Below, piece after piece: positions 7,185-14,773 of a stretch of 37,487 bases of DNA (its first letter is position 1; every line of letters starts with the position of its first letter). Position numbers and translations under genes: made by a program. Where the stretch lies: NCBI GenBank assembly GCA_035620395.1, contig DASPGW010000195.1:1-37487 (forward strand), read 5' to 3'. Origin of the DNA: Desulfuromonadales bacterium (GTDB taxonomy: Bacteria; Desulfobacterota; Desulfuromonadia; Desulfuromonadales; DASPGW01). The notes under the pieces are model-generated. The model was not told where the DNA came from and did no database searches. It worked only from the letters and a program-made list of their open reading frames with translations.

Positions 7185-7208
7185 AAAAGGCCCCGAACGG
7201 GGCCTTTT
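7185..7208 (-). terminator. Terminator of the cytochrome c7 gene
   Basis: AAAAGGCCCC (7185-7194) pairs with GGGGCCTTTT (7199-7208) across GAAC. The T run is in the stem arm on both strands, so it can work in both directions. It starts 21 bases after the cytochrome stop codon. Confidence 0.85.
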
Positions 7209-7229
7209 AGGGAAGGGGAAATCTGACGA

Positions 7230-7502
7230 TTACTTTTTGTGGCAGTCGCCGCACTTGGTCGGGCCAGCCGCTTTGGTCTTGTGGCAGTCCAGGCAAAGGG
7301 CGTGCCCTTTGTCTTTGCCGAAAGCACCGATCTTGCCGGGCGCACCTTCACCGTGGCAGACCTTGCACTCCATCGATTCGCTGTGTTTCTTGTGGTTCAT
7401 GGTGATGTTCCCGTTCTTGGCCGTGAGCGTGACAGAGTCGACGGCCAGGGCGGTCGAGGCAGCGAAAGCGACGAGCATTGCAGCAACGAGCAGTTTCTTC
7501 AT
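7230..7502 (-). CDS. Periplasmic triheme cytochrome c7 (PpcA family)
   Basis: 90 residues: a signal peptide ending at ALA (residue 20) and a 70-residue mature protein. Three CxxCH heme-binding motifs are present: CKVCH (46-50), CLDCH (70-74) and CGDCH (84-88). HKKH (37-40) supplies likely axial histidines. The spacing, the length and the C-terminal PTKCGDCHKK match the c7 cytochromes of Desulfuromonas and Geobacter, which carry electrons through the periplasm between inner-membrane donors and outer-membrane acceptors. AGGAGGAG lies 7 bases before the ATG. It is a single-gene unit with a TTGACA promoter and terminators on both sides. Which Ppc paralogue it corresponds to cannot be told from one copy. 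Confidence 0.96.
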   Translation of the reverse strand: MKKLLVAAMLVAFAASTALAVDSVTLTAKNGNITMNHKKHSESMECKVCHGEGAPGKIGAFGKDKGHALCLDCHKTKAAGPTKCGDCHKK

Positions 7503-7544
7503 GATTCTTCTCCTCCTGATTGTGGGAAATATTAATGCGGAATA

Positions 7545-7574
7545 ACTTTAATAAAAATAATTAGATTTTGTCAA
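7545..7574 (-). promoter_or_regulatory. Promoter of the cytochrome c7 gene
   Basis: On the minus strand a perfect TTGACA (7569-7574) is followed after 18 bases by TAAAGT (7545-7550) in an AT-rich stretch, about 43 bases before ATG 7502. Confidence 0.55.
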
Positions 7575-7585
7575 GGCAAAAGCTT

Positions 7586-7632
7586 GGCAAAAAACAGGGG
7601 CCGACACAATGTGCCGGCCCCTGTTTTTTGCC
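7586..7632 (-). terminator. Strong bidirectional terminator after tRNA-Thr
   Basis: A perfect 18-bp stem (7586-7603 with 7615-7632) with six A on one arm and six T on the other, loop 11 bases. It begins 3 bases after the tRNA 3-prime end on the minus strand. Confidence 0.9.
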
Positions 7633-7635
7633 AAG

Positions 7636-7711
<76 letters not shown>

Positions 7712-7732
7712 GAATGACTATGAGGTTCATGT

Positions 7733-7760
7733 ATTTAACGTATATCGGCCGGGATGTCAA
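7733..7760 (-). promoter_or_regulatory. Promoter of tRNA-Thr
   Basis: The minus strand has TTGACA (7755-7760), 16 bases, then TTAAAT (7733-7738), 22 bases before the mature tRNA 5-prime end. Confidence 0.6.
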
Positions 7761-7790
7761 CGGGTTTTGGGGAAACACGGGTTGGCGGAC

Positions 7791-7819
7791 TTGCGGGCCG
7801 AGGGGATTGTGGGTAGAAT
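7791..7819 (+). promoter_or_regulatory. Promoter of the 42-codon ORF and sfsA
   Basis: TTGCGG (7791-7796), 17 bases, TAGAAT (7814-7819, 5 of 6). The predicted start near 7826 leaves a 22-base leader before ATG 7848. Confidence 0.5.
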
Positions 7820-7847
7820 GCCGGCACTTTCACGCAGGAGAATTTTC

Positions 7848-7976
7848 ATGGACCTCCCTCCGTTTTTTTTCGCTAGAACCGGTATGGACAACACGGGCAT
7901 CGCCGCCACCATCAACGACCGGGTTGCTGTCGCCGGATCGCACATTGCGAAGCTGATCGAGGAGATCGCTGGATGA
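7848..7976 (+). CDS. 42-residue ORF translationally coupled to sfsA
   Basis: A small ORF with AGGAG (7836-7840) 7 bases before ATG 7848, behind a good promoter. Its TGA stop overlaps the sfsA ATG as ATGA (7973-7976), the classic coupling arrangement. The protein starts MDLPPFFFARTG and ends SHIAKLIEEIAG, with a hydrophobic/aromatic start and an amphipathic C-terminal helix. I do not recognise a family. It may be a real microprotein, or a leader ORF whose translation delivers ribosomes to sfsA. A longer upstream start (7707) runs through the tRNA promoter and is unlikely. Confidence 0.5.
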   Translation: MDLPPFFFARTGMDNTGIAATINDRVAVAGSHIAKLIEEIAG

Positions 7977-8671
7977 GGCTCCCCTCCCCGCTGTTGGAAG
8001 GGCGTTTGCTCCGTCGCTACAAGCGTTTCCTCGCCGATGTGGAACTGGCCGACCGCCGCCTCGTTACCGCCCATACCCCCAACACCGGCAGCATGCTGCA
8101 ATGCGCCGTCCCCGGCCATCGCGTGCTCGTCTCCATCGCAGGAAACCCGGCGCGCAAGCTCGGCTATACCCTTGAGTTGATCGAGGTGAACGGGCACTGG
8201 GTCGACACCCACACCCACCGCACCAACCGGGTAGTGGAGGAGGGGCTGAGAAACGGGGCGATCGCGGAACTCTCCGGCTACCGCATTATCCCGGAGTCCC
8301 GCTACCATGACAGTCGCATCGATTTCCTGCTGGAACGCACCGGGGAGAGGGCGCTGGTCGAGGTGAAGAATGTCACCCTGACCGCTGCCGCAAGCGTCGC
8401 CTGCTTTCCCGATGCCGTCACCATCCGTGGTCAGAAGCACCTTCGCGAACTGATGCGGGCGCGCTCCGAAGGGTACCGGGCGGTGATCTTCTTTCTCGTC
8501 CAGCGAGGCGAAGCGACGGCCTTCGCTCCGGCCGACACCATCGATCCCGAGTACGGACGACTGCTGCGCCAGGCGGCAAAAGAGGGCGTCGAAGTGTTGG
8601 CGTACAAAAGCGTCGTCACTCCGGAGGAAAACAGGGTCGGGGAGAGGATTTCGGTGATTCTTGAGACCTGA
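7973..8671 (+). CDS. sfsA: SfsA family protein (sugar fermentation stimulation A)
   Basis: 232 residues, the usual length. An N-terminal OB-fold-like part (RRYKRFLADVEL, AHTPNTGSMLQC) precedes a nuclease-like C-terminal domain with SRIDFLLE, LVEVKNVTL and FPDAVTIRGQKHL. The Asp and Glu-x-Lys pattern resembles the PD-(D/E)xK fold. SfsA was named for an effect on maltose metabolism in E. coli and binds DNA; its biochemical role is still unclear. Its start overlaps the preceding 42-codon ORF, and tmcAL follows 67 bases later. Confidence 0.95.
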   Translation: MRLPSPLLEGRLLRRYKRFLADVELADRRLVTAHTPNTGSMLQCAVPGHRVLVSIAGNPARKLGYTLELIEVNGHWVDTHTHRTNRVVEEGLRNGAIAELSGYRIIPESRYHDSRIDFLLERTGERALVEVKNVTLTAAASVACFPDAVTIRGQKHLRELMRARSEGYRAVIFFLVQRGEATAFAPADTIDPEYGRLLRQAAKEGVEVLAYKSVVTPEENRVGERISVILET

Positions 8672-8738
8672 GGACAGGGGTCTTGCTGTCTCCCGCCCTC
8701 GTCATCCGTCATCAGTATTTTGGCACTCTTCACCAATC

Positions 8739-10007
8739 ATGGATTCCATGCGCGCCGTTGGCCTGATCACCGAGTACAACCCTTTCCACAACGGCCACCT
8801 GCATCATCTGCAGGAAAGTCGCAAGGCGGCCGATGCCGAAGTGGCAGTGGCGGTGATGAGCGGGCACTTCCTGCAGCGCGGTGAACCGGCCCTGGTGGAC
8901 AAGTGGGTGCGCACGAGGATGGCGCTCGCCGGCGGTGTCGATGTGGTAGTGGAACTCCCCTTCCCCTGGGCCTGCAACAGTGCGCCGCGCTTTGCCGAAG
9001 GGGCAGTGCGCTCGCTAGACGCCCTGGGCGGTATCGACGCCCTCTGCTTCGGCAGCGAGGCGGGCGAACTCGGGGGCCTGCAGGCCTGCGCCGACCTGCT
9101 GCTGCGACACGAGGACGTACTGAGCCGACGCACCGCCTCTCTGCTGCGCTCGGGATTGACCTATCCGGAAGCCCGGGCGCAGGTGCTGGCGCCACTGACC
9201 GACGACGCCGCGCTGGCCGAGCTGCTGAGCACCCCCAACAACATCCTCGGTATCGAGTACCTCAGGGCGCTGCGCCAGGCCGGCAGCCCCATGCGGGCGC
9301 TGACCATTCCCCGGATCGGCGCCGGCTACCATGATGTTGAGGCGGTCGGCGCCATCGCCAGCGCCACCGGCATCCGCCGCCTGCTCGCCGAGGGGGGCGA
9401 GGTCGCTCAACTTCTTCCCGAGCCCGTCCGGCCCATCCTGCAGCAGGCCCTGGCCGCCGGCCGCGACATTGACGAAGAGATTCTGCACCGCCTGCTGCTG
9501 GCGCGCCTCGGCCGCGGGGCGGCGAGCCTGACTGCGCTCTATCAGGTCGAGGAGGGGATCGAGAACCGTCTGGCCGAAGCCGCCGACACCAGTCGCAGCT
9601 ACCGGGACCTGATCGACGCCGTCAAGGCGCGGCACCTCACCCGCACCCGCATCCAGCGCCTGCTCAGCTACATCCTCAACGAGGTGGGACGTGAGGAGAT
9701 GGAGGAGTTTCTCGTCGCCGGCCCTCTCTACCTGCACTTGCTCGGCTGTACGCAGAAGGGTCGAGCCTTCCTCGCCGGCAGCCGCAAGCGCCTGGGCCTG
9801 CCGCTGGTGGCCAACTATTCCCGCCTGCATGCAACCCTCAAGCGCCACCACGGCGCGCAGACTTCACGCTGCCGTCTGGCCGAACGGATGCTCGTTTTGG
9901 AAACCCGCGCCACGCGCAACTACACCCTGCTGATGAAGAGGTGGGAGGGAGGAAGCCGGAACCGGGATTTTTTCGAAGAGCTGAGATTCGAGGGGGAGGG
10001 GTTGTAG
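8739..10007 (+). CDS. tmcAL: tRNA(Met) cytidine acetate ligase
   Basis: 422 residues from ATG 8739 (ATG 8748 is equally plausible; neither has a strong ribosome site). The frame extends up to 8661 but would overlap sfsA. TmcAL uses ATP and acetate to form ac4C at the wobble position of elongator tRNA-Met. The nucleotidyltransferase motif is clear: VGLITEYNPFHNGH (HxGH) at the N-terminus, then VMSGHFLQRGEPALVDKW and VVELPFPWACNSAPRFAEGA. FGSEAGEL and TPNNILGIEYL are further family landmarks. The TAG stop lies inside an inverted repeat that also ends the convergent TPM gene. Formerly annotated as DUF795/nucleotidyltransferase. Confidence 0.94.
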   Translation: MDSMRAVGLITEYNPFHNGHLHHLQESRKAADAEVAVAVMSGHFLQRGEPALVDKWVRTRMALAGGVDVVVELPFPWACNSAPRFAEGAVRSLDALGGIDALCFGSEAGELGGLQACADLLLRHEDVLSRRTASLLRSGLTYPEARAQVLAPLTDDAALAELLSTPNNILGIEYLRALRQAGSPMRALTIPRIGAGYHDVEAVGAIASATGIRRLLAEGGEVAQLLPEPVRPILQQALAAGRDIDEEILHRLLLARLGRGAASLTALYQVEEGIENRLAEAADTSRSYRDLIDAVKARHLTRTRIQRLLSYILNEVGREEMEEFLVAGPLYLHLLGCTQKGRAFLAGSRKRLGLPLVANYSRLHATLKRHHGAQTSRCRLAERMLVLETRATRNYTLLMKRWEGGSRNRDFFEELRFEGEGL

Positions 10008-10060
10008 GGGCACCCCTTGCGGGTGCCCTGGTTCGGGCAGGCACAATGCCTGCCCCTACA
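10003..10060. repeat. Inverted-repeat element between tmcAL and a TPM gene
   Basis: Outer arms TGTAGGGGCA (10003-10012) and TGCCCCTACA (10051-10060) enclose two more hairpins: GGGCACCC/GGGTGCCC (10008-10028) and GGGCAGGCA/TGCCTGCCC (about 10035-10055). It can form a three-way junction. The TAG in each outer arm is the stop codon of a flanking gene. It resembles dispersed REP-like elements of bacterial genomes and probably also acts as a terminator for both. Confidence 0.75.
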
Positions 10061-10682
10061 CAATCAGGTTCGGTAGTTCATTGGTGTCGTCGTGCTTGGC
10101 CGGGAAATGCCCTTCAAGCAGTGCGCCGCAGCGACCGATGGCGGTGCAAAGGGCGTCGCAGGCGCGACCCTCGTGGATGCCGGTGGTCACCGTCTGGACG
10201 ATTTCGTCCCAGGTGTGCAGGGGGACGACGTTGTTGATGCCACGGTCGGCCAGGACGTAGACGCGGTGCTCGAAGAGGGAGATGAGGATGAGGATGCCGG
10301 TTTCGTCGCGGGTGTGGTGCAGTCCCTGCTCGAGAAAAGCGACCATGGCCTTCTCCTCCACCTCGGCGGTGATTTCGGCCGGGTGGACCAGCCGCCGCTT
10401 GAGCGCCGGCGTGTTGCGGATAAGCGCCTTGAGGAGGAAATAGAGGGGGAAGAAGCCGGCGAGAAACACCCAGACCGAAGCGCCGCCGAAATACCAGCTC
10501 AGCAGACTCGCACTGGCCAGGGCAAAGCTGCCGGCGCCGACGATCTCGGCCTGCGGGTAGTCATACGACTGATCGACCACCATCGGCACGACCTCCCCGC
10601 TGGTGCTCTTTTCGACCGCCCGTACCGCCGCCTCGATGCGCTGCTTTTCCGCTTCGCTGAAGAAATCCTTGGATTTGGGCAT
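10056..10682 (-). CDS. TPM-domain membrane protein (TLP18.3/Psb32/MOLO-1 fold)
   Basis: 208 residues. Residues 1-40 are polar (FFSEAEKQRIEAAVRAVEKSTSGEVVPMVV), matching the start of the TPM domain. Two membrane segments follow at about 48-65 and 70-86. The rest of the domain, with TGILILISLFEHRVYVLAD and the GI(N) segment, lies after them. TPM proteins are found with LemA in many bacteria; roles proposed include envelope or photosystem maintenance, and none is settled. It is third in a lemA-TPM-TPM group, 266 bases after the previous gene, with two repeat elements in the spacer, so it may have separate expression. Confidence 0.82.
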   Translation of the reverse strand: MPKSKDFFSEAEKQRIEAAVRAVEKSTSGEVVPMVVDQSYDYPQAEIVGAGSFALASASLLSWYFGGASVWVFLAGFFPLYFLLKALIRNTPALKRRLVHPAEITAEVEEKAMVAFLEQGLHHTRDETGILILISLFEHRVYVLADRGINNVVPLHTWDEIVQTVTTGIHEGRACDALCTAIGRCGALLEGHFPAKHDDTNELPNLIV

Positions 10683-10706
10683 TGGTCAACCTCAATGTTC
10701 AAAACC

Positions 10707-10816
10707 TGCACGCGGATAAAATCTGATCCAATCGGATAAAATCAGATAAAACGTTGATCAAATGGGTTTGAACCAACGCTATTTAATCCGCCTTTATCCG
10801 ATTTGATCCGCGTGCA
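10707..10816. repeat. Inverted-repeat element with TGCACGCGGAT ends
   Basis: TGCACGCGGAT (10707-10717) and ATCCGCGTGCA (10806-10816) are perfect inverted ends. The interior is AT-rich with repeated GGATAAAAT-like words and a GATCAA-type core. No ORF. It looks like a mobile or degenerate intergenic repeat. Confidence 0.65.
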
Positions 10817-10842
10817 ATGGTTTAAGCCTTTGATTGTAGCTC

Positions 10843-10934
10843 CGTAGGCCGGGATAAGGCGTCTTTTGCCGTACCCTGCGCATTCTTCGCAAACCCTGAG
10901 CAGGCCGGAAACGCTGCGTTTATTCCGGCCTACG
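10843..10934. repeat. REP-like element ending in CGTAGGCCGG
   Basis: CGTAGGCCGGGATA (10843-10856) and TATTCCGGCCTACG (10921-10934) are inverted with one G-T mismatch. An internal GCCGGAAACGCTGCG segment resembles enterobacterial REP/BIME repeats. It lies 26 bases after the first element and 14 bases after the stop of the Gly-rich TPM gene. Confidence 0.65.
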
Positions 10935-10948
10935 AAAAATAGGGGTCC

Positions 10949-11677
10949 TCACCAACTCCCCGACGACCCGCCGCCGCCGAAGCTGCCGCCTCCCCCGGAA
11001 AAGCCCCCGCCGCCACCGAAGCCGCCACCGCCGCCGAAGGGACCGCCGACCCAGTAGCCGCCACGCCGATGATGACCGACGCGAGAGCGTTGGCCGGCGC
11101 CGAGGAGAGCGAGGCCGGGTCCGAGAAAGAGGAGCAGGAGCAGGGTTCCCCAAGGGCTGCGCTCCTTTTTCTTGTCGACGCGACCGGTCCCCTGGTACTC
11201 GCCGCGCACCGCCTCGGCCATGGCGGCGACGCCGGCGGTCACACCGCCGTCGAAGTCGCCCGCCTTGAAGCGCGGGGCGATCTCCTGATCGACGATCCTG
11301 CCGGCGAGCAGGTCGGTGAGGCGCCCCTCAAGACCGTAGCCGACCTCGATGCGCATCTTCCGTTCGGCCTTGGCGATCAGCAGCAGGGCGCCGTTGTCCT
11401 TTCCCTTCTGGCCAATTTCCCAGGCCTCCGCCACCTTCAGCGCATATTCCTCCAGCGGTTCCCCTTCGAGCGTCGGAACGGTGAGGACGACGAGTTGGGT
11501 GGAGTCGCTGCGCTCGAAATCGCGCAGGAATGTCTCAAGCTTCACCACTGTTCCCGGCGAGAGGATGCCGGCCCGGTCGTTGACGTAACCGGTCGGTCGG
11601 GGGATCTCCAGGGCCAGGACAGTCGTCGGCAGCCAGAGGACCAGAAGCAGCAGCGGGATGAGACGGCGCAGCGGCAT
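10949..11677 (-). CDS. TPM-domain protein with Gly-rich tail (YgcG family)
   Basis: 242 residues. A signal peptide (1-23, ending VLA) precedes the TPM domain (about 28-155), which includes VNDRAGILSP, LVVLTVPTLEG, DNGALLLIAKAERKMRIEVGYGLEG and the IAPRFKAGDFDGGV segment. A membrane helix follows at about 178-197, then a tail of GGGGG/FGG repeats ending SSGSW. This order matches YgcG-type proteins that sit next to lemA. The start is 1 base after the lemA stop, so the two are translationally coupled. Function unsettled; likely anchored in the inner membrane with the TPM domain outside. Confidence 0.92.
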   Translation of the reverse strand: MPLRRLIPLLLLVLWLPTTVLALEIPRPTGYVNDRAGILSPGTVVKLETFLRDFERSDSTQLVVLTVPTLEGEPLEEYALKVAEAWEIGQKGKDNGALLLIAKAERKMRIEVGYGLEGRLTDLLAGRIVDQEIAPRFKAGDFDGGVTAGVAAMAEAVRGEYQGTGRVDKKKERSPWGTLLLLLFLGPGLALLGAGQRSRVGHHRRGGYWVGGPFGGGGGFGGGGGFSGGGGSFGGGGSSGSW

Positions 11678-11678
11678 C

Positions 11679-12269
11679 CTAGAAATTCACCTTCGGTGCC
11701 TGCTCGGCGCCGGCCTGGGCCTTGAACGGTTCCTTGCGCTCGAGGTGCAGCAGGAAATTGTTGGTCAGATTGTTGGGGAAGGTGCGGATCGAGCTGTTGA
11801 AGGTCTGCACCGCCGCGTTGTAGCGCTGGCGGGCGACGTTGATGCGGTTCTCCGTCCCTTCCAGCTGGTGCTGCAAATCGAGAAAGTTCTGGTTGGCCTT
11901 GAGGTCGGGATAACGCTCGGCCACCACCAGCAGGCGCGAGAGGGCGCCGGAGAGTTCGCCCTGTGCAGCCTGGAATTTTTCCAGGGTCGCCGGGTTGCCC
12001 AGGTCCCCGGCCGAGATGTTCATCTGGCCGACTTTTGCCCGGGCTTCGGTGACGGCCTGCAGGGTTTCGCGCTCGTGGCCGGCGTAGGCCTTGACCGTTT
12101 CCACCAGGTTGGGGATGAGGTCGGCGCGGCGCTGGTAGGTCGCCTCGACGTCGGCCCAGGCGGCGAAGACCGCCTCCTCGTTCTGCTGGATCTGGTTGTA
12201 ACCGCAGCCGGAGAGCAGAGGAAGGGCGGCGAGCCCGCAGAGGATGAGCAGCATCAGACGTCTACGCAT
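11679..12269 (-). CDS. lemA: LemA family lipoprotein
   Basis: 196 residues, normal for LemA. The signal peptide ends in LLSGC (Cys22), so it is probably a lipoprotein. The mature part is helical: [26 protein letters not shown] is the family hallmark, followed by [41 protein letters not shown] and the FPNN segment. AAGGAG lies 8-9 bases before the ATG. It is first in the lemA-TPM-TPM group. LemA proteins form coiled helical bundles in the envelope; their role is unknown. Confidence 0.95.
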   Translation of the reverse strand: MRRRLMLLILCGLAALPLLSGCGYNQIQQNEEAVFAAWADVEATYQRRADLIPNLVETVKAYAGHERETLQAVTEARAKVGQMNISAGDLGNPATLEKFQAAQGELSGALSRLLVVAERYPDLKANQNFLDLQHQLEGTENRINVARQRYNAAVQTFNSSIRTFPNNLTNNFLLHLERKEPFKAQAGAEQAPKVNF

Positions 12270-12402
12270 AGCGTGTTGCTCCTTTTGAATAAAATCCGAT
12301 TGTTAAATGATAATCTCGCAAGAAACAAAGCCATCAAGGCCGGTTACGATTGAGTCAATATAGGCATCTGAGGCGCTATTGTAAAGGGCGTTCCGGCGGG
12401 TT

Positions 12403-13827
12403 CTACTGTTTAACGGATTCATCGAGAAGAAACTCCGCGCCTCGCGCCGCCTTGTCGACGAGTTCCGGCGACTCCAGTTCCTTCTCCGCCGGTGCGGCGC
12501 CCAGTTCCCGGAACTTGCGGGCGGTGATCAACACCCGTGTTTCCAGCGAGGCGACCGCCTTGTTGTAGGAGTCGACCGCCCGGTCGAGCCCCTTGCCGAC
12601 GCCGGCGAAGTGGCCGGCCAGGGTGGCGATGCGTTCGTAGAGGGTACGGCCGAGGTCGCTGATTGCCTGAGCGTTCTCGGCGATCTGCTCCTGGCGCCAG
12701 CCGTAGGCGACAGCCCGCAGGAGGGCGATGAGGGTGGTGGGGGTGGCGAGCAACACCCGATTGTCGACGCCGAATTCGATGAGCGAGGGATCCTGCTCGA
12801 GGGCGGCGGCGAAGAACATCTCACCGGGGAGAAAGAGGACGACAAATTCCGGAGTGGGCTGGAACTGGGCCCAGTAGCCCTTGGCCGAGAGTTTTTGCAG
12901 GTGGCTGCGGATCTGCCGGGCGTGGTCCTTGAGGCGCGCCCGTTTTTCGTTCTCGTCCGCCGCTTCCAGTGCTTCGAGGTAGGCCTGCAGGGGGGCCTTG
13001 GCGTCGATGACGATATTCTTGGCGTTCGGCAGCTTGACGAGCATGTCCGGGCGCAGCCGGCCCTCTTCGGTGGCAGTCGATTCCTGTTCGGCGAAGTCGC
13101 AGTAGGCGAGCATTCCCGCCATCTCGACTACCCGCCTGAGCTGGATCTCGCCCCAGCGGCCGCGCACTGTCGGCGTTCGCAGTGCCTTGAGCAGGCTGGA
13201 CGTCTCGCTCTCCAGCTTGAGCTGGGTGGTGAGCAGCGACTTGAGCTGCTCGTCGAGGCGGGCATAAGCACCGGTGCGGGCCCGCTCCAGATCGTGAATC
13301 CTCCCGTCTACCTTGTCGAGAGCCTCCTTCAGCGGTCCGACCAACTGGCCGATTGCCTGCTGGCGAGACTCCAGGTCACCGCGAGCTCCCTCCTGAAACC
13401 TCTCCAAGGTACTTTTTGCCAGGTGCAGGAATGCCTGGTTGTTGCTCAAGAGCGCCTCGGCCGAGAGTGCCTTGAAGGCATCGGCCAGCTTCGTCCTTGC
13501 CTCGTCGAGCAAGATGAATTTCTCCGCGGCGGCTTTGCGCTCCTCTTCCAGGCGCGTCGCCAGTTGTGCCAGGCGGGCCTGCAGCCCGGCATTTTCGGCA
13601 CGCAGTCGGATCGTTTCGGCAACGCTGCGCTCGAGAGCGGCTCCCGCCTCCTCGGTCTGCCGGTCCCGCCCTGCGATCCGCTCCTTCATGGCGGCCAAAT
13701 CGGCAGCCAGTTCCAGACGCCCGGCTTCACGGGCATGGGCCGCTCTTTCGCGCAGAATCAGCCAGGTAGCCAGGGCGCCGAGCAGGATGCCGGCGATGAG
13801 GGTGACAGGCAGGGTGAAGGAGACCAT
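12403..13827 (-). CDS. rmuC: DNA recombination protein RmuC
   Basis: 474 residues from ATG 13827, which places a membrane helix (about 4-22, [20 protein letters not shown]) at the very N-terminus as in other RmuC proteins; an upstream in-frame extension is rejected. A long coiled coil covers about residues 28-200. The RmuC domain follows, with [58 protein letters not shown] and [22 protein letters not shown]. The Asp and Asp-Ala-Lys core resembles the PD-(D/E)xK nuclease fold. RmuC limits inversions at short repeats in E. coli. It stands alone, with divergent DUF2845 upstream. Confidence 0.95.
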   Translation of the reverse strand: MVSFTLPVTLIAGILLGALATWLILRERAAHAREAGRLELAADLAAMKERIAGRDRQTEEAGAALERSVAETIRLRAENAGLQARLAQLATRLEEERKAAAEKFILLDEARTKLADAFKALSAEALLSNNQAFLHLAKSTLERFQEGARGDLESRQQAIGQLVGPLKEALDKVDGRIHDLERARTGAYARLDEQLKSLLTTQLKLESETSSLLKALRTPTVRGRWGEIQLRRVVEMAGMLAYCDFAEQESTATEEGRLRPDMLVKLPNAKNIVIDAKAPLQAYLEALEAADENEKRARLKDHARQIRSHLQKLSAKGYWAQFQPTPEFVVLFLPGEMFFAAALEQDPSLIEFGVDNRVLLATPTTLIALLRAVAYGWRQEQIAENAQAISDLGRTLYERIATLAGHFAGVGKGLDRAVDSYNKAVASLETRVLITARKFRELGAAPAEKELESPELVDKAARGAEFLLDESVKQ

Positions 13828-13983
13828 TGTTGGGTAACTCCGCGGTGGGCCGGCTGGATATTTTTCGCGCCAACATAGCAGTGCGGAGCGCCGGCTGCAA
13901 GGCAAAAGGGGCATTTTCCGGCTTCTGCGGCCCGACGGCGTCGAGTGATCGATTCAGCCCCTTCGGTTCGCAGGCCGTGCCGA

Positions 13984-14012
13984 TTGCCGGCCGGGACACG
14001 TTGTTCTACACT
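13984..14012 (+). promoter_or_regulatory. Probable promoter of the DUF2845 gene
   Basis: TTGCCG (13984-13989), 17 bases, TACACT (14007-14012), 78 bases before the start. The rest of the 262-base rmuC/DUF2845 divergent spacer holds nothing I recognise. Confidence 0.4.
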
Positions 14013-14089
14013 AAAAGCAGGAAAGGATTTTTCCGTGTGAGCGGCTGGCGGGGGGAACTGGATCCAAGGCCTCGCAATGGAGCGAATAA

Positions 14090-14425
14090 ATGCCGAGGAA
14101 ATATGGGGTAACCCTCGTGATGATCCTGACCCTGGTTCTCGGGGCGCCTGGCAATCTGTTCGCCTTTCGCTGCGGCAGTGGGCTGGTGGAAAAGGGAGAC
14201 CGGAAGATTGAGGTCCTGAAAAAGTGCGGAGAGCCCGCTTCGGTTGACGAGTGGGAGGCGATCCGGCGTACGCCGACCTCCCGGTTCGGCCTGCGGACAA
14301 GCGGTCTGGAGAAGGTTCGAGTCGAGGAGTGGACCTACAACTTTGGCCCGCAGAAATTTCTGCAGATCTACCAGTTCGAAAACGGCGAGGTGGTGGAAAT
14401 GAAGTTCGGTGATTACGGTTTCTGA
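14090..14425 (+). CDS. Exported DUF2845-like protein
   Basis: 111 residues with a signal peptide of about 25 residues. The mature start FRCGSGLVEKGDRKIEVLKKCGEP is typical of DUF2845, with two cysteines (in RCGSG and KKCGEP) that could form a disulfide. The rest has EEWTYNFGPQKFLQIYQFENGEV, a small beta-sheet pattern. Related domains occur in SmpA/OmlA-like small envelope proteins. GGAG lies just upstream. Its 3-prime end overlaps the convergent zinc-ribbon gene by 13 bases. Periplasmic; role unknown. Confidence 0.82.
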   Translation: MPRKYGVTLVMILTLVLGAPGNLFAFRCGSGLVEKGDRKIEVLKKCGEPASVDEWEAIRRTPTSRFGLRTSGLEKVRVEEWTYNFGPQKFLQIYQFENGEVVEMKFGDYGF

Positions 14426-14634
14426 CCCGGTTCCAGGCATCCTGCCGGCAGTTGGCGTTCAGCCCCGCAAATCTCTCGAAGGCTGTGCTGAAGCTCTTTC
14501 AGACCACCCTCAGTCAGCTCTGTGGGCGTGCCGCAGGCAAGACAGGTTTGCCGTCTGCCGAGTGAAAAGTCTGCCAATTTTTGTGACTGGACTTTTCGAC
14601 ATTCCGGGCACTCGAAGTTGATCGACAGCTCCAT
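14413..14634 (-). CDS. Small zinc-ribbon protein
   Basis: 73 residues from ATG 14634, with GGAAGG about 8 bases upstream; a GTG three codons earlier lies inside that site and is less likely. CPEC (residues 9-12) and CLAC form a four-cysteine zinc ribbon over the first 40 residues, followed by a helical tail with ELTEGGLKELQHSL. Similar short ribbons occur in Geobacter relatives, with unknown roles. Its 3-prime end overlaps the DUF2845 gene tail-to-tail by 13 bases. A dyad (14662-14684) and the candidate RNA lie upstream on the same strand. Confidence 0.7.
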   Translation of the reverse strand: MELSINFECPECRKVQSQKLADFSLGRRQTCLACGTPTELTEGGLKELQHSLREICGAERQLPAGCLEPGQKP

Positions 14635-14661
14635 CTTCGCCACCTTCCGGAGGGTTTTTGT

Positions 14662-14684
14662 TGGCAGATACTAATAGTCTGCCA
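14662..14684 (-). promoter_or_regulatory. Dyad upstream of the zinc-ribbon gene
   Basis: TGGCAGA (14662-14668) and TCTGCCA (14678-14684) are inverted around a 9-base AT-rich centre, 28 bases before ATG 14634. The centre contains TATTAG on the minus strand, a possible -10, so this could be an operator over a promoter. Confidence 0.35.
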
Positions 14685-14741
14685 GAGCCATGAATGCGTG
14701 ACAAGTAAAATATTTGCGGGACCTGGAAGGTTCGGAGAGAC

Positions 14742-14773
14742 AAAAAAACGGGGAACCCGGTTAAGGATTCCCC
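14742..14773 (-). terminator. Intrinsic terminator with no coding region upstream
   Basis: On the minus strand GGGGAATCC (14773-14765) pairs with GGGTTCCCC (14758-14750, one G-T pair) across TTAACC, then G and seven T (14748-14742). No protein gene on this strand runs into it. Confidence 0.8.

Noticed and set aside
10866-11057. Proline-rich 63-codon ORF
   Set aside because: It is the complement of the Gly-rich tail of the YgcG-type gene.
12610-13878. 422-codon plus-strand ORF across rmuC
   Set aside because: Antisense shadow of rmuC, which has a clear domain layout.
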